The notes beneath the pieces are model-generated. The model searched no databases. It was given only the letters and a program-made list of their open reading frames with translations, and was not told where the DNA came from. A DNA stretch of 64,000 nucleotides from Pseudarthrobacter sp. W1I19 (GTDB lineage: Bacteria > Actinomycetota > Actinomycetes > Actinomycetales > Micrococcaceae), in NCBI RefSeq assembly GCF_030817835.1, contig NZ_JAUSZR010000001.1:1488001-1552000 (forward strand), read 5' to 3'. Each line of letters opens with the position of its first letter. Position 1 is the stretch's first letter. A program made the translations under genes and the position numbers. This document shows positions 50,266 to 58,804 of this stretch, in pieces.

Positions 50266-50697
50266 ATGGACGCACCGAGTCTTCCGTTCATCGCCATGGC
50301 AATCACGTTTGGATTGCTGGTATTTGCACTGTGCCTTTCGGGGGTGCGCCGCTTCAACCTGCGGCGTGCCCTCGGCACGGTGGACGCCTCCATTTGCACG
50401 GCTGGAAACAGCTGGCAGGTGGGGGTTTGTCGTTATCAGGACAACGACCTTGAGTGGTTCCGCCTGTTTTCGTTGAGCGTACGGCCGAAGCACAAATTCA
50501 AGCGGCACTCACTGGAGCTGCTGGGCCGCCGCAAGCCCACCGAGGCCGAGGCAGTGAAGGTCCAGCCCGACGTCGTTATTGTTGAACTCCGCTACGAGGG
50601 GCAGGACCTCCGCCTTGCCATGAAGTTCGACGCCTACGCCGGGCTGTCCTCCTGGCTGGAGGCCGGGCCGGTCATCGGCGTGGGCACCTGGCGCTAG
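50266..50697 (+). CDS. DUF2550 membrane-associated protein
   Basis: 143 residues from ATG 50266. One N-terminal helix (IAMAITFGLLVFALCLSGV) followed by a soluble domain with GTVDASICTAGNSWQVGVCRYQDNDLEWFR. The family follows atpC in mycobacteria as well, so it is syntenic with ATP synthase; its function is unknown. TTG 50263 could also be the start. Confidence 0.85.
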   Translation: MDAPSLPFIAMAITFGLLVFALCLSGVRRFNLRRALGTVDASICTAGNSWQVGVCRYQDNDLEWFRLFSLSVRPKHKFKRHSLELLGRRKPTEAEAVKVQPDVVIVELRYEGQDLRLAMKFDAYAGLSSWLEAGPVIGVGTWR

Positions 50698-50702
50698 CCA
50701 AC

Positions 50703-52013
50703 GTGGACTGGGTTTTTGACGTCCGTCTCACCGACGGCCCGGTGTACTGGGCTTCCCTGGTCCTGGGCCTGGCGGGTGCCGTGTATCTGCTCGCACCTCC
50801 CGTGCCGACCGGCCGGCGGCGCTGGTTCGTCCAGGTGGTTGCCGCCGTTGCGGCAGCCTTCGCGCTGGTGGCAACGGTCCACTGGGCGCTGATCAATCTT
50901 TTCTCCGTCTTCCCGGAAAACATCCCCGACGCCGTCCTGCTATGGGTGGTGCCCGCCGTGGCTTCCCTGATACTGCTCCTGTTCCGGCTGCCCCGAAGCA
51001 GCTGGCGCCGCCGCGCCACCGGCTTCGCCGCGGTCCTTCTCGTCGCGGCCCTGTCCTGCGTACAGGTCAATGCCTACTTCGGCCTGAACCGAACCGTCAG
51101 TGACCTTCTGGGCACTGCCGTGGCCCGCATCCCCACGCTTGAATCCGGCCTGATGCGGCAGGACGGAGCGGCCGACGGCGTCCCGCTCCACGGGTGGGTG
51201 CCGCAGGGTGAGCTTCCGGCCGGGGGAGTCCTGCGCAAGGCTGCCATTCCCGGCACCGCCTCGGGCATGGCCACCCGCGACGCGTACATCTACCTGCCGC
51301 CCGCGTACTTTGCCAGGAACCGGCCTGCCCTTCCCGTGCTGGTCCTGGTTGCCGGCCAGCCGGGCGGACCCCCGGACTGGCTGACCGGCGGGGCTTTGGA
51401 CGGACACATGGACTCCTTCGCCGCAGCCCACGGTGGCTTGGCGCCGGTGGTGGTGATTCCCGATCCCAACGGTTCCCAGTCCGCAAACACCATGTGCATG
51501 GACAGCCAGATAGCGCAGGCCGATACGTTCCTTTCCCGCGATGTCCCCGACTGGATCAGTTCAACGCTGGCCGTAGACACCGACCACCACCAGTGGGCCA
51601 TTGGCGGCTTTTCCTTCGGCGGCACCTGCGCTCTGCAGATGGGGACCCGGCACCCCGACTTGTTCCCCGCCATCCTTTCGTTCTCCGGCGAAGCGGAGCC
51701 TGCGCTTGCCAAGGAACGGCAAAAAACCATTGATGCCGCCTTCCCGGGGAAGCCGGAGGAGTTCGAACGGCAGACCCCCCTGGCACTTATGAAGGAGCGG
51801 CGCTTCGAATCCAGCGCCGTGTACATGACGGCAGGACAGGACGACCCGGAATTTGTGGCCTACCTTAAAACCCTTGCCGCTGCCGCCCGGGACGCCGGCT
51901 TCGACGTCCGCGCCTACGAGGTGGAACATACGGGCCATTCCTGGGACACGTCCTCCAAACGGATTGCCGATGCCCTGCAGTTCCTTTCCGGCAGGTGGGG
52001 GTTGGGCCAGTGA
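50703..52013 (+). CDS. Membrane-anchored alpha/beta-hydrolase-fold esterase
   Basis: 436 residues, GTG start. About four N-terminal helices (1-130), then an extracytoplasmic alpha/beta hydrolase domain (about 190-430) of the esterase/Ag85-like group. The nucleophile elbow is GGFSFGGTCALQ (near residue 300), and VEHTGHSWDTSSK near the C-terminus supplies the His. It would act on an envelope ester at the outer face; the substrate is not known. It ends overlapping the DUF2156 gene by GTGA, so the two are co-translated. Confidence 0.8.
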   Translation: MDWVFDVRLTDGPVYWASLVLGLAGAVYLLAPPVPTGRRRWFVQVVAAVAAAFALVATVHWALINLFSVFPENIPDAVLLWVVPAVASLILLLFRLPRSSWRRRATGFAAVLLVAALSCVQVNAYFGLNRTVSDLLGTAVARIPTLESGLMRQDGAADGVPLHGWVPQGELPAGGVLRKAAIPGTASGMATRDAYIYLPPAYFARNRPALPVLVLVAGQPGGPPDWLTGGALDGHMDSFAAAHGGLAPVVVIPDPNGSQSANTMCMDSQIAQADTFLSRDVPDWISSTLAVDTDHHQWAIGGFSFGGTCALQMGTRHPDLFPAILSFSGEAEPALAKERQKTIDAAFPGKPEEFERQTPLALMKERRFESSAVYMTAGQDDPEFVAYLKTLAAAARDAGFDVRAYEVEHTGHSWDTSSKRIADALQFLSGRWGLGQ

Positions 52014-54559
52014 CTTCCGGACAGCAGATCCGAACGGCATCCCTGGCCTGGACAACAGTGGTACGCCCCGCACGGGACCGCATCCTCACCGGACTGAAAT
52101 CAATGCCGTTCTCGGTGGCGGTGCTTGCGGTGCTCCTGGTGACCGGTGCCGTCACGGGCAGCTTCCTGGCAGGGCCGCCGGAGCAGTTGCTCGACGGGGC
52201 CGGAGTCAGCGGACCGGGCCTGCGCGCCGGCAACTGGTGGTCCCTCTTTACCAGCCTGTTCTTCGCCACCAACCCGTTGGCGTACATTTCAGCGTCGCTG
52301 ATGATCCTCCTGCTGTTGGGCCTGGCGGAGCGGAGGCTGGGAACACCTGCCACGGTGGCGCTGTTCCTCGGCGGCCAGTTCGGGGCCGTCACGGTCTTCC
52401 TGCTGATCACCCAATTGGCCGGCTACCTTGGTGACGGATGGCTCGACCGGATGGCAGACGACATCCTGATCGGACCCTACCCGGCAGTTCTGGCGGCAGG
52501 CCTTGCAGCCACCGGACGGCTGTCCGTCCTCTGGCAGCGCCGGCTGCGGACCGGCGTGCTTTCAATCTCGCTCCTGCTGGTGCTGTACATCGGGCACGCC
52601 GAAACGGTCATCGGCCTGATTGGCGCCGTCCTGGGACTCCTGGTGGGCTGGTGGATCCAGGGTGATCACGGCCAGCTGCACCGGCACCGTTCCACCGGCC
52701 GTGAGGCCCGGAACCTGCTTGCCCTCACGGTTGCCGTCTTTGCGGTGGGCCCGATCCTTACGGGCATCGCGCGTGCACCCACAGGTCCGCTGGCACTCCT
52801 GCGGGAGGTGGTGCTGAATCCGATGCCCACCCTTGGCCAGTTGGCGTTCAACTGCGGCACCACGGTGGAGGCATCCTGCCTGGAAGCCGGAAGGGCCGGT
52901 TTTGCCGGGCCCTTTGGCCTCGCCCTGGCAGTGGTCCCCGTGGTGCTGCTGCTGATCTGCGCCGACGGGATACGCCGGGGCCGCCGCCTCGCCTTGAACA
53001 TCGCCATTGCCATCCAGCTCGCCGTGACCGCCCTCGCGGCCGTCTACCTCGCCCTTTTCGCCCTGGTTCCGTCCCGGCCGCATGGCACCTCCGCGCCGCC
53101 GATGGGTTCGGCCTTTGCCCACGTGCTTCCACTGGTCTGCGTACCCCTGCTGCTCGCGGTGCTCCTCTGGCTGAACCGCAGGCAGTTCCGTGTCCAGACA
53201 GTTCCGGCCGCACGCCGGATGCTGGCCTTCGTGGTGGGAGGTTCGTGGCTTGTCCTGGCCGCCGGCTACGCCATCGCCTGGTTGTGGGCCGGGGGACTGA
53301 TGCGCGACGGCGGCCTGCTGGGGCTCTTTGCCGAGCTGGCCCGGCAGTACGTGCCGGTACCTATTCCGCAGCAGTACCACCGCGTTTTTGCCGACCGGAA
53401 CACTGTGGAAGCGGTTCTCTTTGCCTACTCGGGCCCCGTGTTCTGGGTTATTGCCCTGGTTACTGTCTGGTGGGCCCTGCTGAGCGGACACCACGGCAAC
53501 GATTCCGGTCGGCAGGACAGGATCAAGGTACGTCAGCTGCTCCACCAGGGCGGCGGACCGCTGTCCTGGATGGCGCTGTGGGAACCGAACACGTACTGGT
53601 TCAGCCCCGACGGCCGTGGTGGGTTCGCATTCCAGCGGCACGGCAGCGTGGCACTGACGCTCGGCGGTGCTCTTGGGTCCGCAGACGCACAAGTCCGCGT
53701 GACGGAGGAGTTTCTTGGATACTGCGGGCGCGAGGCCATGATCCCGGCGCTCTACTCCTGCGACGATGGGGTTTGGCCCATGTTGCAGGAGCGCGGGTAT
53801 TCCCGGGTCGCCGTGGCGCAGGAGACGCGCCTGGCCATCCGCGAACTGGAGTTCAAGGGCAAGGAATGGCAGAACGTCCGTACCGCCTTGAACCGGGCGG
53901 CGAAGCTGGGGGTCGAAGCCGTTTGGGGAACGTATGCCTCCCTGCCGGCGGCACTGCGTTCAAAGCTCAGCGAAGTCTCGGAAGAATGGGCGGCCGGGAA
54001 AACAGTTCCCGAAATGGGCTTCACCCTGGGCGGGATCGACGAGCTCGACGACCCGGAGGTGCTGTGCTGCCTCGCCGTGGATGGCAACGGTACCGTTCAC
54101 GGCGTGACCAGCTGGCTGCCGGTGTACGACGGCGGGCGGCTGGTCAGCAGGACACTGGACGTTATGCGCCGGGGCGCCGACGGTTTTCCGGGCGTGATGG
54201 AATTCCTGATCGCTTCCGCGGTACTTGAGCTGCGCGATTCCGTTGAGGTCATCTCCCTCTCGGGTTCTCCGCTGGCGAGCCTTCCCGGCTCCGCGGCCGG
54301 TGCCAACCCGGACGGGCAGGACCGGGCGGACAACCTGGTCCGGATCCTGGACCTGGTGGGGCACGCCCTGGAACCGATCTACGGATTTCGTTCACTGGCC
54401 GCATTCAAGTCGCGCTTCAAACCCGAGTACCGCGCCCTTTATCTGTATTACCAGGATCCGTTGCACCTGCCGGCCATTGGCCGGGCATTGACGCGGGCCT
54501 ACCTGCCCGGGCTTTCCCTTCCGCAGGGCGCCCGGCTGGTCCGCAAATTGGTGAACTGA
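52010..54559 (+). CDS. Pseudo-rhomboid plus DUF2156 (phosphatidylglycerol lysyltransferase-like) membrane protein
   Basis: 849 residues from GTG 52010. Residues about 35-215 form a rhomboid-like six-helix domain, but the usual GxSG serine is absent (IGPYPAV near residue 153), so proteolysis is unlikely. Further helices run to about 500. The C-terminal DUF2156 domain (about 505-830: KVRQLLHQGGGPLSWMALWEPNTYWF) resembles the catalytic region of MprF-type aminoacyl-phosphatidylglycerol synthases, with a GNAT-like fold and a final YLYYQDPLHLP. Predicted to modify a lipid or peptide at the inner leaflet; whether it aminoacylates lipids is inferred. Confidence 0.78.
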   Translation: MTSGQQIRTASLAWTTVVRPARDRILTGLKSMPFSVAVLAVLLVTGAVTGSFLAGPPEQLLDGAGVSGPGLRAGNWWSLFTSLFFATNPLAYISASLMILLLLGLAERRLGTPATVALFLGGQFGAVTVFLLITQLAGYLGDGWLDRMADDILIGPYPAVLAAGLAATGRLSVLWQRRLRTGVLSISLLLVLYIGHAETVIGLIGAVLGLLVGWWIQGDHGQLHRHRSTGREARNLLALTVAVFAVGPILTGIARAPTGPLALLREVVLNPMPTLGQLAFNCGTTVEASCLEAGRAGFAGPFGLALAVVPVVLLLICADGIRRGRRLALNIAIAIQLAVTALAAVYLALFALVPSRPHGTSAPPMGSAFAHVLPLVCVPLLLAVLLWLNRRQFRVQTVPAARRMLAFVVGGSWLVLAAGYAIAWLWAGGLMRDGGLLGLFAELARQYVPVPIPQQYHRVFADRNTVEAVLFAYSGPVFWVIALVTVWWALLSGHHGNDSGRQDRIKVRQLLHQGGGPLSWMALWEPNTYWFSPDGRGGFAFQRHGSVALTLGGALGSADAQVRVTEEFLGYCGREAMIPALYSCDDGVWPMLQERGYSRVAVAQETRLAIRELEFKGKEWQNVRTALNRAAKLGVEAVWGTYASLPAALRSKLSEVSEEWAAGKTVPEMGFTLGGIDELDDPEVLCCLAVDGNGTVHGVTSWLPVYDGGRLVSRTLDVMRRGADGFPGVMEFLIASAVLELRDSVEVISLSGSPLASLPGSAAGANPDGQDRADNLVRILDLVGHALEPIYGFRSLAAFKSRFKPEYRALYLYYQDPLHLPAIGRALTRAYLPGLSLPQGARLVRKLVN

Positions 54560-54641
54560 ACCCGGCTGCATTTACGGCGACAATCCGCATTGCATGGATA
54601 TACCGGTCAACTTGTGCAACTGGACGGGGGCTGAATTAAAC

Positions 54642-54679
54642 AACAATGGTCCCCGGCATAATTGCCGGGGACCATTGTT
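54642..54679. terminator. Strong 17-bp bidirectional hairpin terminator
   Basis: AACAATGGTCCCCGGCA (54642-54658), TAAT loop, TGCCGGGGACCATTGTT (54663-54679). A perfect stem flanked by A/T bases on both sides, ending both the DUF2156 transcript and the convergent csp transcript. Confidence 0.9.
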
Positions 54680-54682
54680 TCG

Positions 54683-54709
54683 CTGCCGGCCGCATTAAGC
54701 GGCCGGCAG
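54683..54709 (-). terminator. Perfect 11-bp hairpin right after the csp gene
   Basis: CTGCCGGCCGC (54683-54693), ATTAA loop, GCGGCCGGCAG (54699-54709), 7 bases past the csp stop. Without a U run; probably works with the next hairpin. Confidence 0.6.
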
Positions 54710-54716
54710 GCGGGGA

Positions 54717-54920
54717 CTAAACCAGCGTGACGCCGGTAGCCTGGGGACCCTTGGCGCCCTGGCCGATCTCGAACTGAACACGCTGGTTCTCGTCGAGGGT
54801 CTTGAAGCCGCCGGTCTGGATTTCGGAGTAGTGAACGAAGACATCACCATCGGAGTCATCCGGGGTAATGAAGCCGAAGCCCTTTTCAGCGTTGAACCAC
54901 TTGACGGTTCCCTGTGCCAT
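54717..54920 (-). CDS. Cold-shock protein, CspA family
   Basis: 67 residues with RNP-1 [10 protein letters not shown] and RNP-2 VFVHYSEIQ, the canonical single OB-fold cold shock domain. Binds single-stranded nucleic acid and melts RNA structure. Start ATG 54920 has AGGAGAAAT upstream. It is preceded by about 320 bases of leader/promoter that fits cold-shock leader regulation. Confidence 0.95.
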   Translation of the reverse strand: MAQGTVKWFNAEKGFGFITPDDSDGDVFVHYSEIQTGGFKTLDENQRVQFEIGQGAKGPQATGVTLV

Positions 54921-55244
54921 TTATTTCTCCTCATTGTGGAACTTTTTAAGATCGGCACACCTCGTGCCGGCCTTGGTCACTCCGCGAGAAGAATCCTGGA
55001 TTGCCCGTCCGGAAAGGGACCGGCGCTGCAGGAGCTTCGCGCTCGCAACATGTCTTGCGAGCATGAAAAACACCTACACAAAGACTGAGATAAGAATTTC
55101 ATGCCGGTAGGCAGAGGTCAACGGTTTGGGGGACTAAACGCATAAATTTTAGGTAAAAGGGCGGTTAAATGTCCTTGCTGGAGCGAATTCAACGCCGCGG
55201 GAAGGGCAGTCTGCTGATTATCTGCGTCCTGGTTAAAAGCAGCG
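54921..55244 (-). promoter_or_regulatory. Leader/promoter region of the csp gene with an 8-bp inverted repeat
   Basis: 324 bases without a gene. GCTCGCAA (55041-55048) pairs with TTGCGAGC (55055-55062) across CATGTC, about 120 bases upstream of the csp start. If within the transcript it could be part of a cold-shock RNA thermosensor; otherwise an operator. Confidence 0.5.
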
Positions 55245-55940
55245 TCAGAAAAGCCGGGACTCAACGTCGTCCACGCCGCGCATTGCATCGTAGTCGAGGG
55301 TTACGCAGTCAATGCCCCGGTCGTTCGCCAGGACTTTCGCCTGGGGCTTGATCTGCTGGGCAGCGAAGATCCCGCGGACCGGTGCCAGCAACGGATCCCG
55401 GTTCAGCAGTTCAAGGTACCGGGTGAGCTGCTCAACGCCGTCGATATCGCCGCGCCGCTTGAGTTCCACGGCCACTGTTGCCCCGTCCGCGTCCCGGGCC
55501 AGGATGTCCACGGGCCCGATTGCCGTGAAGTATTCCCGGCGGATCAGCGAATACCCTTCGCCCAGCGTTTCAATCTGCTCGGCCAGGAGCCGCTGCAGGT
55601 CCGCCTCCACGCCGTCCTTGATGAGGCCGGGGTCCACGCCCAGGTCATGCGAGGAGTCGCTCAGCTTTTCATGGATATTGATGATGAGGCGGTCATCGGT
55701 CTTGGCAGACTGCACGGTCCACTGCTCAACGACGCCCAGTTCCAGGTCCACGTCTTCCGGGGACGAAACCCGCAGGGTGGCCGGCGGGCTCATCCAGTTC
55801 AGCGGCTTGTAGGAGCCGCCATCGGAATGGACCAGGACTGAGCCGTCGGCCTTGACCAGCAGGAGCCTGGTGGCAAGGGGAAGATGGGCTTTAAGCCGGC
55901 CAACGTAATCAACAGAGCATCGGGCTATCACAAGTCGCAC
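55245..55940 (-). CDS. nucS: Mismatch-specific endonuclease NucS
   Basis: 231 residues from GTG 55940, giving the family start [16 protein letters not shown]. Near-complete agreement with mycobacterial Nuc[27 protein letters not shown], the nuclease core [32 protein letters not shown] and the C-terminal VESRLF for beta-clamp interaction. Cleaves both strands at G-T/G-G/T-T mispairs and replaces MutS/MutL in actinobacteria. Divergent from a zinc-ribbon-like protein 137 bases away. Confidence 0.97.
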   Translation of the reverse strand: MRLVIARCSVDYVGRLKAHLPLATRLLLVKADGSVLVHSDGGSYKPLNWMSPPATLRVSSPEDVDLELGVVEQWTVQSAKTDDRLIINIHEKLSDSSHDLGVDPGLIKDGVEADLQRLLAEQIETLGEGYSLIRREYFTAIGPVDILARDADGATVAVELKRRGDIDGVEQLTRYLELLNRDPLLAPVRGIFAAQQIKPQAKVLANDRGIDCVTLDYDAMRGVDDVESRLF

Positions 55941-56077
55941 GCCGTACAGACTACCGTCTGGTGCGGCAGGTGCCCGCCCCGGATGGGTTTGGGACGGGCT
56001 TTGCCACGGCCCGCACGGGCTGTCCGGGAGAAGGCCAGGAGAGGCCGGCACTGTCCCGGCTGGGGCAGAATGGAGGC

Positions 56078-56434
56078 ATGCCGCGTTCCAACCGACCCCG
56101 CCGTCCAGTATCCGGAAAAGCCGGAGCCGGGTCCGGCCGGGCGGGGGGAAAGAAAGGGAGCGCTGACGTTCCCGAGCTGGACCTGGAACGCGCGCGTGCA
56201 GGCATCGCCCGCCGGGAGAGTGCTCCCGACGGCGAGTGGATGGTCCGCACCATGACCGCCAAAAACGCGGAAAAGACCTACATCTGCCCTGAATGCTCCA
56301 CCGCCGTGCTCCCCGGAGTCGCCCACCTGGTGGTGTGGAAGGATGACCATCTTTTTGGCGCGGCAGCCGGCCTGGCGGAACGGCGGCACTGGCACACCAA
56401 CTGCTGGAAGACCCGCAGCTACCGGTACCGGTAA
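56078..56434 (+). CDS. Zinc-ribbon-like actinobacterial protein (often labelled ATP/GTP-binding)
   Basis: 118 residues from ATG 56078 (GGAGG just upstream). A basic Arg/Gly N-terminus ([16 protein letters not shown]) and a C-terminal [18 protein letters not shown]...RRHWHTNCW with CxxC plus H/C pairs, so a likely zinc knuckle. Despite its usual label there is no P-loop. Divergent to nucS; possible DNA- or RNA-associated role, unknown. Confidence 0.75.
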   Translation: MPRSNRPRRPVSGKAGAGSGRAGGKKGSADVPELDLERARAGIARRESAPDGEWMVRTMTAKNAEKTYICPECSTAVLPGVAHLVVWKDDHLFGAAAGLAERRHWHTNCWKTRSYRYR

Positions 56435-56469
56435 CGGCACGGCGCGCGGCTGTCGCTAAGCTGGCAGGC

Positions 56470-57270
56470 ATGACTTTTGATCCGGCGTCGTACGAATTCA
56501 GCCAGTCCACCGGCCCCACGCCCATCCGTGCTTCCACTGTCCTGCCGGCCAGGCGTGAAAACGTGGAGCTGAAGACGCAAGACGGCCACACCCTGGTGGG
56601 AGAACTGGCGCTTCCGGAGTCCGGACCGGTGAACGCAACCCTTATTACCCTGCATCCGCTGCCCACCCACGGCGGTTTTATGGATTCGCATGTTTACCGC
56701 AAGGCTTCCTACCGGCTGCCGGCGCTGGCCGGAATCGCGGTGCTCCGGTTCAACACCCGCGGCACGGAGTCCCCTCGCGGCACCAGCACGGGATCTTTTG
56801 AAGAGGGCATCGGGGAGCAGCATGATGTGGAGGCGGCCGTCCGCTTCGCCGTGGAACGCGGCCTGCCCAACCGCTGGCTGGTGGGCTGGTCCTTCGGCAC
56901 CGAGCTTGCCCTGATGTACGGTGCGGTTGAACCGGTGGCGCAGCAGATCGAGGGTGCCATCCTGCTCTCGCCCCCGTTGCACCGGGCCAAGGACTCCCAC
57001 CTCAGGCAGTGGGCACAGTCCGGGAAGCCGCTCACGGTGCTGGTGCCCGAGCATGACGACTACCTGCAGCCGGAGGCCGCGAAGGAGCGCTTCAGCCTGG
57101 TGCCGCAGGCCCGCCTGGTGGGCGTCAAGGGTGCCAAGCACTTATGGGTGGGGGAGAAGTACGCCGGGCGGGTCCTGAATGAGATTGTCCATGAGGTCAC
57201 GGGCGCAGGCCCGGCGGGAGCTAGCCTTCCGCAGGAATGGAACGGGCCGGTGGCCAACGCGCCGGCCTAG
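56470..57270 (+). CDS. Alpha/beta hydrolase
   Basis: 266 residues. [15 protein letters not shown] (oxyanion region), [11 protein letters not shown], nucleophile elbow [11 protein letters not shown] (near residue 140), and a late [10 protein letters not shown] region supplying the His. Small cytoplasmic hydrolase of unknown substrate; resembles the dienelactone/S-acyl esterase-like group. Confidence 0.86.
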   Translation: MTFDPASYEFSQSTGPTPIRASTVLPARRENVELKTQDGHTLVGELALPESGPVNATLITLHPLPTHGGFMDSHVYRKASYRLPALAGIAVLRFNTRGTESPRGTSTGSFEEGIGEQHDVEAAVRFAVERGLPNRWLVGWSFGTELALMYGAVEPVAQQIEGAILLSPPLHRAKDSHLRQWAQSGKPLTVLVPEHDDYLQPEAAKERFSLVPQARLVGVKGAKHLWVGEKYAGRVLNEIVHEVTGAGPAGASLPQEWNGPVANAPA

Positions 57271-57290
57271 CGGTTTGGAAGTTCCGGTGC

Positions 57291-58598
57291 CTAGTGCTTG
57301 TCCTGCCGCACGATATAGATTTCCTTGATCAGCAGCAGGATTGCCGCCGCAGTGGGAATGGCGATCAGGGCTCCCAGGACACCCAACAGGCTGCCGCCTG
57401 CGATGACTGAGATGACAGCCACCGCGCCGGGTACGGCCACGGCCTTCTGCATGATGCGCGGCGAGATGAAGTACGCCTCGAACTGCAGGTAGGCGAAGTA
57501 GCAAATGGCATAGAGCGTGGCGGTCTGCCAACCCACAGTGAGGGCGATGAGGACCACCACCACGCCGGCGATCATGGCCCCGACCAGGGGGATAAAGGCG
57601 AGCAGTGCCACCACAAAGGCCAGGAGCAGGGCGAACGGAACCCCCACAATCGTCATGACAATAAAGGCGAACGTGGCATTCAGGAGTGCCACGCAGGCCT
57701 GGCCGATGACGTAGTTGCCCACCGATTTGGTGATTTCCTCGGACAATGCCTCCACCCGGTGGCGCCGTGAGCGCGGCGCAAGCCGGTAGCCCCACCTCTT
57801 CATTGCCGGCAGCGCCGCCAGGAAGTACAGGCTCAGCACCAGGACGATCAGGGCCCCGAACAGTCCGTTGGCCACCGTGGAGCCGAATCCCACAACTCCG
57901 CCCGCGATGCCGCCCACGGCTTCGGGGTCGTTGACGAACTTATTGACTTCCTCGGCGATCCGGTCACGGACGCCGAACTGGTCATCGAGGGTACGGAACA
58001 GGTCCGAGTTCATGAAGTCCCTGACCCATACCGGTGCCTGCTCCACGATCTCGGTGACCTGGCCGACGATGGTGGGGATGAGGGTGGCGAAAAAGCCGAC
58101 GACGGCGGCCACCAGCACGCTGACGGATACCAGGATGCCGGCCGGGCGGGGAATCCTTCGGCGTTCCAGCCACCCGACCACCGGTTCAAGGCCCAGGGCG
58201 ATGAAGAGCGCCGCGACGATCCACAACAGCAACTGGGTGGTGTGGGAGCCGATCCAGTAGACCAGCAGTGCCACCCCCACGCCCACGGTGCCCATAAAGC
58301 CCATATAGAGCGGGTGCTGGGGGGACATGCGGGGGCCGGGGTCACCGAACTGCGGCCGGCTCACGCCGTCGGGATCTTCGCTGGGCTCCTCGTGCTGTGA
58401 GTACTCCGGCGGCATTTCGAACCGGAGCCTCGGCTGGGCTCCAGGCAGCGGCTGGCGAAGGCGGCGGACCACCAGTCCGAGGGCAGCGGCCGCCCCCCTC
58501 CGGTGCGTCGGGGCAGGGTCCTGGGGCGCCTTCGCCGAAGGCTCTGCACCCTCCGGATTCTCGTATGCCGCGGAGGACTCGTCCGTCTTGTCAGTCAC
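57291..58598 (-). CDS. AI-2E family transporter
   Basis: 435 residues, GTG start. A long charged N-terminus (about 90) then eight hydrophobic helices with PRPAGILVSVSVLVAAVVGFF and VPLVGAMIAGV-type motifs of the AI-2E/PerM permease family. Transport activity is uncertain in most members. Convergent with the hydrolase gene. Confidence 0.88.
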   Translation of the reverse strand: MTDKTDESSAAYENPEGAEPSAKAPQDPAPTHRRGAAAALGLVVRRLRQPLPGAQPRLRFEMPPEYSQHEEPSEDPDGVSRPQFGDPGPRMSPQHPLYMGFMGTVGVGVALLVYWIGSHTTQLLLWIVAALFIALGLEPVVGWLERRRIPRPAGILVSVSVLVAAVVGFFATLIPTIVGQVTEIVEQAPVWVRDFMNSDLFRTLDDQFGVRDRIAEEVNKFVNDPEAVGGIAGGVVGFGSTVANGLFGALIVLVLSLYFLAALPAMKRWGYRLAPRSRRHRVEALSEEITKSVGNYVIGQACVALLNATFAFIVMTIVGVPFALLLAFVVALLAFIPLVGAMIAGVVVVLIALTVGWQTATLYAICYFAYLQFEAYFISPRIMQKAVAVPGAVAVISVIAGGSLLGVLGALIAIPTAAAILLLIKEIYIVRQDKH

Positions 58599-58804
58599 TG
58601 GGATGTGGGGCCTGTTCGGTGCGTGGCGCCGCTGCTGCGGGCCGGTGTGATGATCATCGCAAACACTATCAGCAGCCTTGTCAACACCCGCGGAAGGGCG
58701 TTGTCCGTGGGCCGCGGCAGGCGCGGTTGCGCCTGCCGGTCGGGGGCCGTGATAACAAAACCGTTACTATTGAAGCTAAACCCCCGCTGATGATAGGTGT
58801 TCCC
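58599..58804. other. Intergenic region with a GC-rich hairpin
   Basis: 206 bases between divergent genes. CGGCAGGCGC (58715-58724) pairs with GCGCCTGCCG (58729-58738) across GGTT. TACTAT (58765-58770) could be a -10 for the rightward gene. No coding region seen. Confidence 0.5.

Noticed and set aside
55961..56077. N-terminal extension of the zinc-knuckle protein
   Set aside because: Runs into the nucS promoter region; GGAGG before 56078 supports the shorter form.
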